A stretch of DNA of 58,057 nucleotides, taken from assembly GCA_945874225.1 (NCBI GenBank), contig CAMCFT010000023.1, positions 1 through 58,057 of the forward strand. Reading direction: 5' to 3'. Below are positions 8,115-15,868 of the stretch, in pieces; the stretch's first letter is position 1, and each line of letters starts with the position of its first letter. This DNA is from Flavobacterium psychrophilum (GTDB lineage Bacteria; Bacteroidota; Bacteroidia; Flavobacteriales; Flavobacteriaceae). The notes under the pieces were generated by a model. That model was given only the letters and a program-made list of their open reading frames with translations. It had not been told where the DNA came from and did not search any database. The position numbers and the translations under genes were made by a program.

Positions 8115-8188
8115 ACATATGTTACAATTCTTTAAAAAGAATTGTATTAGTTTTTTTAATGCTTCTATATAATAAATGATCATTTATT
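8115..8188. promoter_or_regulatory. Palindrome cluster upstream of ccoG
   Basis: Three palindromes: AACATATGTT (8115-8124), ACAATTCTTT-AA-AAAGAATTGT (8124-8145) and AATAAATGATCATTTATT (8171-8188). They lie between the ccoP terminator and the ccoG start. None has the FNR 5-4-5 spacing. They may be operators or leader structures for ccoG, but no clear -7 box fixes the promoter. Confidence 0.4.
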
Positions 8189-8245
8189 TTAGACAAAATA
8201 TATATTATATAAACGTTAAATTATATTCCTAAATAATTATACAAA

Positions 8246-8273
8246 AAAAACAAATCCTGAAATAATTCAGGAT
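8246..8273 (-). terminator. Terminator after ccoP
   Basis: On the minus strand ATCCTGAA (8273-8266) pairs with TTCAGGAT (8261-8254) around a TTAT loop and is followed by a T-rich run. It separates the structural oxidase operon from ccoG. Confidence 0.8.
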
Positions 8274-8298
8274 CTGCTAGCTTTAAACATATTGTTTA

Positions 8299-9237
8299 TT
8301 ATTTTTTTACTGCTGTACTACCTACAGTTGCAGGAACAACAGTAGCAGTTTTAGGCGCGCTTGGATCAACCCAAATTTCTCCTTCTGAAGCTTTTGGATT
8401 AACAGGATTACTTCCTCTTAATGACAACACATAACTGGCTACTTCTTGCATTTGTTTTGGTTTCAATGTTGCTTTCCAAGAGATCATTCCTTTTCCATCA
8501 CGTCCACCATTTACTAGAGTGTGAAAAACATTTTTAATTCCACCTCCCAAAATCCAATTATCATCTGTTAAGTTTGGTCCGATTTGACCACCTGCATCTG
8601 CTCTGTGACAAGCCACACAATTGGCAGTAAAAATGGCTTTACCAGCAGCTAAATCTGCAGCATCAGTCAACAAGGTAACAGTGTTTTCATCCATTAAATC
8701 TGGAGCTGTTTTTTTGTATTGAGCAATATCAATTTGAGCCTGAGCCATTTCTTTTTTCAATTCCATTTCTTGATTATCTCCTCCCATTATTTCAAATCGA
8801 ACCAGATAAACAACTGCAAAAATGATACAACCATAGAATAAATATACCCACCAAGGCGGCAAGCTATTGTCTAATTCCTTGATACCATCATAATCGTGGT
8901 CTAACAATAATTGCCCTTCATCCTCAACTTGTTTTGGTTTGACAAGGAAATTCTCTACTCTTTTATAGAATGCACTATCTTTTAAACCCAAACTATTTGT
9001 TTCATCTAATTTGGCTTTTTGTTCTTCGGTTAGTAAGTGATAGGTAATTGTATCAACTGCATTAACCGTAATTTCTATCGCTATCAATAGGAAAAGAAAT
9101 ACTAATAAAAAGAGAGCAACCATTGGGAACTTTATAAATGCAGGTTGATTTCCAGAGTCAATGAAATATTCCATTGCAGCAAAAACCGCAAAGAAAACGA
9201 CAAGAACTCTTATATATGATGGAATTAATTTTTTCAT
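8299..9237 (-). CDS. ccoP: cbb3-type cytochrome c oxidase subunit III (CcoP)
   Basis: 312 residues. Two N-terminal membrane segments (about 8-27 and 36-58), a CcoP N-terminal domain with LPPWWVYLFYG and a third membrane helix (about 130-147), then a cytochrome c domain. Only one CxxCH haem site is present (CVACH, residues 207-211); proteobacterial CcoP has two. The tail is Ala/Pro/Thr-rich. It passes electrons to the catalytic subunit and faces the periplasm. Lies 38 bp after ccoQ in the same operon. Confidence 0.93.
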   Translation of the reverse strand: MKKLIPSYIRVLVVFFAVFAAMEYFIDSGNQPAFIKFPMVALFLLVFLFLLIAIEITVNAVDTITYHLLTEEQKAKLDETNSLGLKDSAFYKRVENFLVKPKQVEDEGQLLLDHDYDGIKELDNSLPPWWVYLFYGCIIFAVVYLVRFEIMGGDNQEMELKKEMAQAQIDIAQYKKTAPDLMDENTVTLLTDAADLAAGKAIFTANCVACHRADAGGQIGPNLTDDNWILGGGIKNVFHTLVNGGRDGKGMISWKATLKPKQMQEVASYVLSLRGSNPVNPKASEGEIWVDPSAPKTATVVPATVGSTAVKK

Positions 9238-9275
9238 TTTATATCTATTTTGAAAATTATATATTTAATTTGGTT

Positions 9276-9443
9276 TTAATCGTTCAAAGGAATTTGACTC
9301 ATTTCCTCAATTTTATCTTTCTTGTATGAGAAAACCCACAGACCAAGTCCTATAAAAAAGGAGAAGAAAATCAATAACGAAAGTATTGGATACACCGCAA
9401 CTCCTGCGATGGTTTCCATATTGTGTTTTATTTGTTCGAACAT
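9276..9443 (-). CDS. ccoQ: CcoQ/FixQ-like cbb3 oxidase subunit
   Basis: A 55-residue frame between ccoNO and ccoP, starting MFEQIKHNMETIAGVAVYPI. It has one membrane helix (about residues 15-38, ending GLGLWVFSY) and a charged C-terminus (KKDKIEEMSQ). Size, topology and position match CcoQ, a small subunit that stabilises the cbb3 complex. The gap to ccoNO is 12 bp upstream and 38 bp to ccoP downstream. The family is poorly conserved, so the call rests mainly on context. Confidence 0.85.
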   Translation of the reverse strand: MFEQIKHNMETIAGVAVYPILSLLIFFSFFIGLGLWVFSYKKDKIEEMSQIPLND

Positions 9444-9455
9444 AACTAACTTTAT

Positions 9456-11636
9456 TTACTTTACCTTAATGTCAGTTCCCAAACGTTGAATGTATGCAAT
9501 CATCGCAACAATTTCTCTTTCGTTCATTGGAACAAATTTTTCTCCTCTGGCTTCGGCTTTTTTCTTGCTATTGTCATAACTTTTCACAAAGTCAGGATCA
9601 TTTTTCAAGCTTTCTTCGATTTTGATTGCTTGAGCTCTCAAATCCTTTTCGGCATTTGCAACTTGTGCATCAGTATAAGGAACTCCAAGAGTTACCATAA
9701 CTTGCATTTTCTTTTGGATTAAAGAATTATCCATTGTTTCATTGTCGAACAACCATTTATAACCTGGCATAATAGAACCGGCAGATATACTTTGAGGATT
9801 CCAGAAGTGGTTAAAATGCCAATTGTCATTATATTTTCCACCTTCTCTCAACAAATCCGGACCTGTACGTTTTGAACCCCAAAGGAATGGGTGATCGTAT
9901 ACAAATTCTCCTGCTTTAGATTGTGGCCCATAACGTTCTACTTCACTACGGAAAGGACGAACAGATTGTGAGTGACAACCAACACATCCTTCACGAATGT
10001 ATAAATCACGACCCTGCAATTCTAATGGCGAATAAGGTTTTACGCTAGCAATGGTTGGAATATTCGATTTTACCATAATCGTTGGAACAATTTGAACGAT
10101 TCCGCCAATTAGAATAGCAATAACAGCAAAAATGGTTAATTGGATAGGTTTTCTTTCTAACCAAGCGTGGTATTTTTCGCCTTTGATTCTTCCTGCGCTA
10201 ATTTTTTGCAATTCTGGAGCTTCGGCTAATTCATCTTCGATGGTTTTGCCTGCTCTTACGGTTTGAATAATGTTATAAACTAACACCAACATTCCTGTAA
10301 AGTATAATGTTCCACCAATAGCTCTCATCCAATACATTGGCATAATTTGAGTTACTGTTTCAAGGAAGTTACCATAAGTTAATGTTCCGTCTGGGTTAAA
10401 TTGTTTCCACATAGAAGCTTGCAAAAATCCAGCAACATACATTGGAATAGTATAAAGTATTATCCCTAAAGTCCCAATCCAGAAATGGAAATTGGCTAAT
10501 TTAGTAGAGAAAAGTGTAGTTTTAGTCATTCTTGGTATCAACCAATAAATAATACCAAATGCCATAAATCCATTCCAAGCTAAAGCTCCAACGTGAACGT
10601 GAGCAATAATCCAGTCGGTATAATGTGCTATGGCGTTTACATTTTTTAGAGACAACATAGGTCCTTCAAAAGTAGACATACCATAACCAGTAATTGCTAC
10701 AACGAAGAATTTCAAAACTGGTTCTTCACGAACTTTGTCCCAAACTCCTCTCAGAGTCAATAATCCGTTAATCATACCTCCCCAAGATGGAGCAATCAAC
10801 ATTATAGAGAATACAACTCCTAAATTTTGCGCCCAAGTTGGTAAAGCCGAATACAATAAATGGTGTGGACCAGCCCAAATGTATAAAAATATCAACGACC
10901 AAAAGTGAACAATCGATAATCTATAAGAATAAACAGGACGATTCGCTACTTTTGGAACAAAGTAGTACATTAATCCTAAATAAGGTGTAGTCAAGAAAAA
11001 AGCAACTGCATTGTGACCATACCACCACTGAACTAAAGCATCTTGAACTCCTGCATAGACGGAATAGCTTTTCATCCCTGTTAAAGTAACTGGTAATTCC
11101 AAACTATTAAAAATATGCAAAACCGCCACAGTTACAAAAGTGGCGATATAAAACCAAATCGCAACATATAAGTGACGCTCTCTTCGTTTTAGTATTGTAC
11201 CAATCATATTTACACCAAAAGCCACCCAAATTAAAGCAATGGCAATATCAATTGGCCATTCTAATTCGGCATATTCCTTGGACGTACTGTAACCCAAAGG
11301 CAACGTAATAGCTGCCGCAACGATAATTAATTGCCAACCCCAAAAATTCAAATTACTTAAAAAGTCACTGAACATTCTGGCTTTTAATAATCGCTGTAAT
11401 GAATAATAGATTCCGGCAAACATTGCATTTCCAACAAAGGCAAAAATTGCCGCATTGGTATGTAAAGGTCTCAATCTACCATAACTTAACCACGAGATAC
11501 CGTCAGTCAAATTTGGAAAAAGATAAAAGAAGGCTTCTAATAGCCCAACAGACATTGCCACGACACCGAAAATGATCGTCGCGTAAATGAACTTCTTTAC
11601 AATTTTGTTGTCATAATAAAACTGTTGCATTTCCAT
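9456..11636 (-). CDS. ccoNO: Fused cbb3 oxidase subunits I and II (CcoNO)
   Basis: 726 residues. Residues ~1-470 are the haem-copper subunit I with about 12 membrane helices; visible ligands include LRPLHTNAAIF, WWYGHNAVAFF, GPHHLLYSALP (CuB) and DWIIAHVHVGAL. A linker and one membrane helix (about 505-530) lead to the CcoO monohaem cytochrome with CVGCH at residues 551-555. The CcoN-CcoO fusion is known in Bacteroidota. It reduces O2 to water at low oxygen and conserves energy. First structural gene after ccoS. Confidence 0.95.
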   Translation of the reverse strand: MEMQQFYYDNKIVKKFIYATIIFGVVAMSVGLLEAFFYLFPNLTDGISWLSYGRLRPLHTNAAIFAFVGNAMFAGIYYSLQRLLKARMFSDFLSNLNFWGWQLIIVAAAITLPLGYSTSKEYAELEWPIDIAIALIWVAFGVNMIGTILKRRERHLYVAIWFYIATFVTVAVLHIFNSLELPVTLTGMKSYSVYAGVQDALVQWWYGHNAVAFFLTTPYLGLMYYFVPKVANRPVYSYRLSIVHFWSLIFLYIWAGPHHLLYSALPTWAQNLGVVFSIMLIAPSWGGMINGLLTLRGVWDKVREEPVLKFFVVAITGYGMSTFEGPMLSLKNVNAIAHYTDWIIAHVHVGALAWNGFMAFGIIYWLIPRMTKTTLFSTKLANFHFWIGTLGIILYTIPMYVAGFLQASMWKQFNPDGTLTYGNFLETVTQIMPMYWMRAIGGTLYFTGMLVLVYNIIQTVRAGKTIEDELAEAPELQKISAGRIKGEKYHAWLERKPIQLTIFAVIAILIGGIVQIVPTIMVKSNIPTIASVKPYSPLELQGRDLYIREGCVGCHSQSVRPFRSEVERYGPQSKAGEFVYDHPFLWGSKRTGPDLLREGGKYNDNWHFNHFWNPQSISAGSIMPGYKWLFDNETMDNSLIQKKMQVMVTLGVPYTDAQVANAEKDLRAQAIKIEESLKNDPDFVKSYDNSKKKAEARGEKFVPMNEREIVAMIAYIQRLGTDIKVK

Positions 11637-11663
11637 AAATAGTGTTTGTTAATTGGTTTAAAA

Positions 11664-11861
11664 TTAAGGTTTAAGGTTGTTTTTTGTAATCTGAATATGT
11701 TCATCACTTGCTTTCTTAACAAGCTCGTCGTCAAAAAGCATTCGTACCGAAGGAGTATAATCATCATCATATTGACCCGTTTTTACTGCTCTGATAAAAG
11801 CAATAAAAAAACCAATAGCAACTACTATACTGATGGAGATAAGTAAATATATTACACTCAT
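11664..11861 (-). CDS. ccoS: cbb3 oxidase assembly protein CcoS
   Basis: 65 residues with one N-terminal membrane helix (about 3-24) and a short charged tail containing GQYDD, typical of CcoS, which is needed to insert cofactors into cbb3 oxidase. First gene of the ccoS-NO-Q-P operon. The predicted start site (near 11875) leaves a leader of only about 14 nt. Confidence 0.9.
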   Translation of the reverse strand: MSVIYLLISISIVVAIGFFIAFIRAVKTGQYDDDYTPSVRMLFDDELVKKASDEHIQITKNNLKP

Positions 11862-11879
11862 ATTATTATATTAAGTTAA

Positions 11880-11887
11880 CAAACTTA
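11880..11887 (-). promoter_or_regulatory. cco operon promoter -7 box
   Basis: On the minus strand TAAGTTTG, a perfect TAnnTTTG. No TTTG -33 element is evident; the FNR-type site takes that position. Confidence 0.7.
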
Positions 11888-11907
11888 CTTTATTAACTAT
11901 TTTATAA

Positions 11908-11925
11908 ATATGATAATTATCATAT
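11908..11925. promoter_or_regulatory. FNR-type operator of the ccoS-ccoNO-ccoQ-ccoP operon
   Basis: ATATGATAATTATCATAT, an 18-bp perfect palindrome identical to the one at 14406-14423. Its centre (11916.5) is 36.5 bp before the last base of the -7 box, giving about -41.5 from the start site, exactly as at hemN. Confidence 0.8.
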
Positions 11926-11975
11926 TTTAATATTTTGTTAAAAATATAAAAAAAAATCAATTTTTAAACGATTTT

Positions 11976-14354
11976 TTATTTTAAACTTCTAGCATAAAAA
12001 TTACTGATTATAGTCACAAAACTAACAATTGTTATAGTACTCAAAGGCATTATAATTGCAGCGACAAGCGGCATTAAGTTTCCGGTTATAGCAAATGATA
12101 ATCCCACAACATTATAAAATAATGACAGTGCAAAACTCATTTTTATGGTTGTAATAGCTTTTTTTGATAATTTGAGGAAATAATTTAATTTTTTAAACTC
12201 ATTTGCATCTAAAATCGCATCGCAGGCAGGAGAAAAAACATTTACATTTTCTGAAATTGAGATACCAATGTTACTTTGTGCCAAAGCTCCAGCATCATTT
12301 AGTCCGTCGCCAACCATCATTACGTTTTTGCCTTCTTGCTGTAATTTTTTAATGAATTCTAGTTTTTGTTCTGGCTTTTGATTGAAAATTAATTCGGTTT
12401 CTTTTGGTAAAATAGCTGACAAAGTTGCGCGTTCTCCCTCATTGTCACCAGACAAAACCTTAATTTGATAATTGACACTTAAATTCCTGAAAAGCTGCTC
12501 TAAACCTTCTCTATATTGATTATTGAAAATATATTTTCCAAAATAAATTTCGTTAATCTTAATATGAACTGAGGTTTGTTGAATGCTGTTTTCTTCTGAT
12601 TTTCCAACGAAATCCGCTGAACCAACCTGAACTTGGATTCCATCAATATTTGCCTGAATCCCTTTTCCTGTTATTTCCTGAAAATCGTTTATTTTCAATC
12701 TTTTGCATTCCGGTAAAAAATCATATAGCATCCTGCTTAATGGATGATTGGAAGCACGAAGAACACTTTTTAAAATCACTAGATTTTCCTCCGAAAGCGC
12801 TTTCCCTTCATAGGAAATATTCGATTTTTTATTAGTGGTAATCGTTCCTGTTTTGTCAAAAACTATGGTGTCAACCTTGGCTAACTGTTCTATTACCAAG
12901 GCATTTTTAAGATAGAATTTCTTTTTGCCTAAAATCCGCAAAACATTTCCCATCGTAAAAGGAGCTGTCAATGCTAAGGCGCAAGGACAAGCCACAATTA
13001 AAACTGCCGTAAAAACATTGAAAGCAATATTGACATCGATAAAAATCCAATAACCAAATCCTGCAAAAGCAATTATTAATAATATGGGCGTAAAATAACG
13101 ACTGATTGTATCGGTTATGGATTTGTGTCTTTGTTCCACATTTTTCTGAAAAACATCATTGCTCCACAATTGCGTTAAATAACTTTGAGAAACCGAATGT
13201 AAAACTTCCATTTCAATCACTTTACCTATTTGTTTTCCTCCTGCAAAAACTTTATCGCCTGACTTTTTAGTAATTGGAATCGCTTCTCCGGTAACAAAAC
13301 TATAATCGATTTCGGCTTTTTCTGAAATTAAAATTCCATCTACAGGAATCAATTCCTGATTTCTAATTAATAATCGATTTCCTTTTTCGATATCATAAAT
13401 CGGAACACTTTCCTCAGAAGTATCACTATTAATTCTTGTAATTGCTATTGGAAAATAAGATTTAAAATCTCTTTCGAAACTTAAGAAACTGTAGGTTTTG
13501 ATTTGAAACATTTTGCCCAAAAGCATAAAGAAAATCAACCCCGTCAAACTGTCAAAAAAACCGGAACCATAATCCATTACAATATCAAAAGTGCTTCGGA
13601 CAAAGAATATAATAATTCCCAAAGCAATTGGAATATCAATATTCAGCATTCCTGATTTGATGCTCTTATATGCTGAAACATAATATCCACTGGCAGAATA
13701 CAAAAACGACGGCAAGGATAAAGCAAAAATTAACCAACGAAAAAACGGTCTGTAATTGTCTAACCAATATTCTTTGACTTCAAAATATTCTGGAAAAGAA
13801 AGTAACATAATATTGCCAAAACAAAAGAAAGCCAATCCGAGTTTGTAAGTCAGACTTCTATCAACATTATTTTTTCCGGTTTCATAGTTTTCTAAACTGA
13901 TATAGGGCTCATAACCAATGGAACTTAGCAAATGGACAATAGTTTTAAGCGAAACTAATTCGGGATTATAAGTAATTCGGACTTTCTTTTCCGGAAAATT
14001 TACCTGCGAAATACTGATGCCTTTTTGAAGTTTTTGAAGGTTTTCAAGAATCCAAATACAAGAACTGCAATGAATATGAGGAATGCTAAGTGAAACAATA
14101 GCTGTTTTATCTTCCTGAAATTCCAAAAGTTTTGAAACTATAACTTCGTTGTCTAAAAAATCATATTTACCACTAATATCAAGCGGAGTTGCGCCTGGAG
14201 ATTTTTCGAAATCATAATAACAAGTCATATCATTAAGACTGAATATTTCGTACACGGTTTTACAACCATTGCAACAAAATACTTTTTCATCAAAGAAAAT
14301 TTGATCCTCTTTTGCAACGTCCAACCCACAGTGGAAACAGCTTTTTACCTCCAT
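11976..14354 (-). CDS. ccoI: Copper-translocating P-type ATPase for cbb3 oxidase assembly (CcoI/FixI)
   Basis: 792 residues from ATG 14354, chosen because the -7 box at 14379-14386 leaves no room for the upstream in-frame ATG at 14381. N-terminal Cys-rich domain (CFHCG and CCNGC), an HMA domain with HCSSC, then the P1B-ATPase core: CPC in the membrane (ACPCALALTAP), DKTGT phosphorylation site and GDGLNDAGAL. Such ATPases export Cu(I) for insertion into CcoN. Followed by ccoS after about 115 bp that holds a second promoter and operator. Confidence 0.93.
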   Translation of the reverse strand: MEVKSCFHCGLDVAKEDQIFFDEKVFCCNGCKTVYEIFSLNDMTCYYDFEKSPGATPLDISGKYDFLDNEVIVSKLLEFQEDKTAIVSLSIPHIHCSSCIWILENLQKLQKGISISQVNFPEKKVRITYNPELVSLKTIVHLLSSIGYEPYISLENYETGKNNVDRSLTYKLGLAFFCFGNIMLLSFPEYFEVKEYWLDNYRPFFRWLIFALSLPSFLYSASGYYVSAYKSIKSGMLNIDIPIALGIIIFFVRSTFDIVMDYGSGFFDSLTGLIFFMLLGKMFQIKTYSFLSFERDFKSYFPIAITRINSDTSEESVPIYDIEKGNRLLIRNQELIPVDGILISEKAEIDYSFVTGEAIPITKKSGDKVFAGGKQIGKVIEMEVLHSVSQSYLTQLWSNDVFQKNVEQRHKSITDTISRYFTPILLIIAFAGFGYWIFIDVNIAFNVFTAVLIVACPCALALTAPFTMGNVLRILGKKKFYLKNALVIEQLAKVDTIVFDKTGTITTNKKSNISYEGKALSEENLVILKSVLRASNHPLSRMLYDFLPECKRLKINDFQEITGKGIQANIDGIQVQVGSADFVGKSEENSIQQTSVHIKINEIYFGKYIFNNQYREGLEQLFRNLSVNYQIKVLSGDNEGERATLSAILPKETELIFNQKPEQKLEFIKKLQQEGKNVMMVGDGLNDAGALAQSNIGISISENVNVFSPACDAILDANEFKKLNYFLKLSKKAITTIKMSFALSLFYNVVGLSFAITGNLMPLVAAIIMPLSTITIVSFVTIISNFYARSLK

Positions 14355-14378
14355 AAACTTTGAAATTTTTACTAGGCA

Positions 14379-14386
14379 CAAATATA
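14379..14386 (-). promoter_or_regulatory. ccoI promoter -7 box
   Basis: On the minus strand TATATTTG (14386 to 14379), a perfect TAnnTTTG. The start site should be near 14374, about 40.5 bp from the centre of the operator at 14406-14423. Confidence 0.7.
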
Positions 14387-14405
14387 CTAGGTGAGTAAAT
14401 TAAAA

Positions 14406-14423
14406 ATATGATAATTATCATAT
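14406..14423. promoter_or_regulatory. Shared FNR-type operator between ccoI and the crp/fnr gene
   Basis: ATATGATAATTATCATAT, identical over 18 bp to 11908-11925. For ccoI (minus) it is centred near -40.5, an activating position. For the crp/fnr gene (plus) it abuts and partly overlaps the -7 boxes at 14423-14438, a repressing position. One bound dimer could activate the pump gene and repress the regulator gene. Confidence 0.75.
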
Positions 14424-14438
14424 AATTTTGTAGATTTG
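14423..14438 (+). promoter_or_regulatory. Two tandem -7 boxes of the crp/fnr gene
   Basis: TAATTTTG (14423-14430) is followed directly by TAGATTTG (14431-14438); both fit TAnnTTTG. The first shares a base with the operator. Confidence 0.6.
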
Positions 14439-14464
14439 TATCTTCAAAATTATATTTTTCTTTT

Positions 14465-15145
14465 ATGGGTAAATGTGAACAATGTATCGTTAGAGAATTT
14501 AGCTCTTTAAAAGCACTTAATAAAGACGAATTGATAAAACTTGCCGAATGCAAAACCTCTTCTGTTATCAAAAAAGGAGATTCTATTTTTGAAGAAGGAG
14601 ATAGTGTAAATGGCATTTATTGCATCACCGTTGGTGTATGTAAGTTATCGAAATTAAGCCCTAACGGAAAGGATCAAATCGTAAGATTAGTTAAGCCAGG
14701 AGAGTTAATCGGACAACGTTCTATGATCAGTGATGAACCTGCTAATTTGAGTGCTGTAGCTCTTGAAGATATGGAAGTTTGTTTTATTCCGAAAAGTGAG
14801 GTGATGAATATGTTTGACAATAACAACCAGTTTTCAATGAATATGATGAAAACGATTTGCGGTGATTTGAAAGAAGCTGGTGAACATATGGTTTCTATTT
14901 CTCAAAAAACAGTTAAAGAACGCTTAGCAGAAACCCTCATCTACCTAGAAGAATCTTTTGGAAAAAACAAAGATGGCTCATTACGCATTCAACTTTCTCG
15001 CGAAGAATTGGCCGGAATGATTGGAACTGCCACTGAAAGTTGTATCAGATTGTTATCTGATTTTAATAAAATTGGATTGATTGAATTGATCGGTAAAAAA
15101 ATTGTTATTAAAGATTTGAATAAGCTCAAAAGAATAGCGGACTAA
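14465..15145 (+). CDS. Crp/Fnr family transcriptional regulator, copy 1 (probable FNR-like oxygen regulator)
   Basis: 226 residues: an N-terminal cyclic-nucleotide-binding-like beta roll (about 20-135), a dimer helix and a winged helix-turn-helix (about 165-215, LSREELAGMIGTATESCIRLLSDF). The recognition helix keeps the E and R of the FNR E-x-x-S-R pattern, with Ile in place of Ser. The N-terminus has a CxxC (Cys4, Cys7) and there are more Cys near 28, 53 and 58, so a redox or Fe-S role is possible; the spacing is not that of E. coli FNR. Divergent from ccoI, with a shared operator. Confidence 0.9.
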   Translation: MGKCEQCIVREFSSLKALNKDELIKLAECKTSSVIKKGDSIFEEGDSVNGIYCITVGVCKLSKLSPNGKDQIVRLVKPGELIGQRSMISDEPANLSAVALEDMEVCFIPKSEVMNMFDNNNQFSMNMMKTICGDLKEAGEHMVSISQKTVKERLAETLIYLEESFGKNKDGSLRIQLSREELAGMIGTATESCIRLLSDFNKIGLIELIGKKIVIKDLNKLKRIAD

Positions 15146-15518
15146 TTTCTAATATACTATTCTAAAAATTAAATAGTAAATATTAATGTTTTTAACTTGT
15201 ATTAGATTTACTATTCCTTTTTAATTTAAATCAATATATAGACTTATTAAAAGCATAACTCATTCATTTCGCCTTCTGCTACTTCAGCATTTAATCCTTA
15301 TCCTTTATTTTAATTATTATCAGTGGTTTTTACTTCATTTAATTAGTTGATATAAATGCACCTTTAATAACCTTAATTTTTTGAAAAAGCCTATATCACT
15401 TTTTCTCTTCTACTTTCGCTAATAAGCGTTGACTTTTTAGTAGCATTTACAAATGCTTTATTTGTTGATTTTGACTTAGCTCACTTCCTATTAATATTAA
15501 TAATAATACTTTAATGGT

Positions 15519-15710
15519 TTAATTTTCTGTTTTAGGTGCATTATCCACTCCAATAAGTTCATCCAAAGTTTTACTCAAAAAATGCATCGTATTAATATAG
15601 TAATGTCGGATAATAACATATTCAAAATCAAATATTTTGCATTTCAACGATTTTTCAAGTAAATTATCGACTTATTTAGTTGTGTAGGAAATAGATTGCC
15701 TATCTTCCAT
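15519..15710 (-). pseudogene. Decayed small ORF with an internal stop
   Basis: On the minus strand an ATG at 15710 opens a 64-codon frame interrupted only by TAA at codon 13 and ending at 15519. The part after the stop reads like a real protein (LLEKSLKCKIFDFEYVIIR, then SKTLDELIG). Further minus-strand frames toward 15250 show the same coding-like but broken look (LLKSQRLLAKVEEKK, NAEVAEGEMNELCF). I cannot name the family. Confidence 0.4.
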
Positions 15711-15736
15711 TTAAATTATATTTATCTAAAAATTAA

Positions 15737-15850
15737 ATTAAAAAAATAATTTATATTGACACAGATGGCATTCTTATAGATGTTGAATCTGGAATAATGA
15801 GCCTGATGAAATTACTTCATTAGAGTAAGAAGGATGATATCTATAAACCC
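15737..15850 (+). pseudogene. Fragment of a HAD-type 5'(3')-deoxyribonucleotidase-like gene
   Basis: A startless frame encodes IKKIIYIDTDGILIDVESGI, close to the family pattern of an N-terminal aspartate motif (YIDMDGVLVDFxSGI). The frame stops at 15823, but the next frame continues plausibly with PDEITSLE before further stops, which suggests one frameshift plus nonsense changes. The rest of the gene is absent; the second crp/fnr gene starts at 15869. Family assignment is from a short motif only. Confidence 0.4.
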
Positions 15851-15868
15851 TATTACCTCCAATACCTT

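Noticed and set aside
8171..8188. FNR-type operator for ccoG
   Set aside because: The palindrome AATAAATGATCATTTATT has no 4-bp spacer between half-sites, unlike the other operators.
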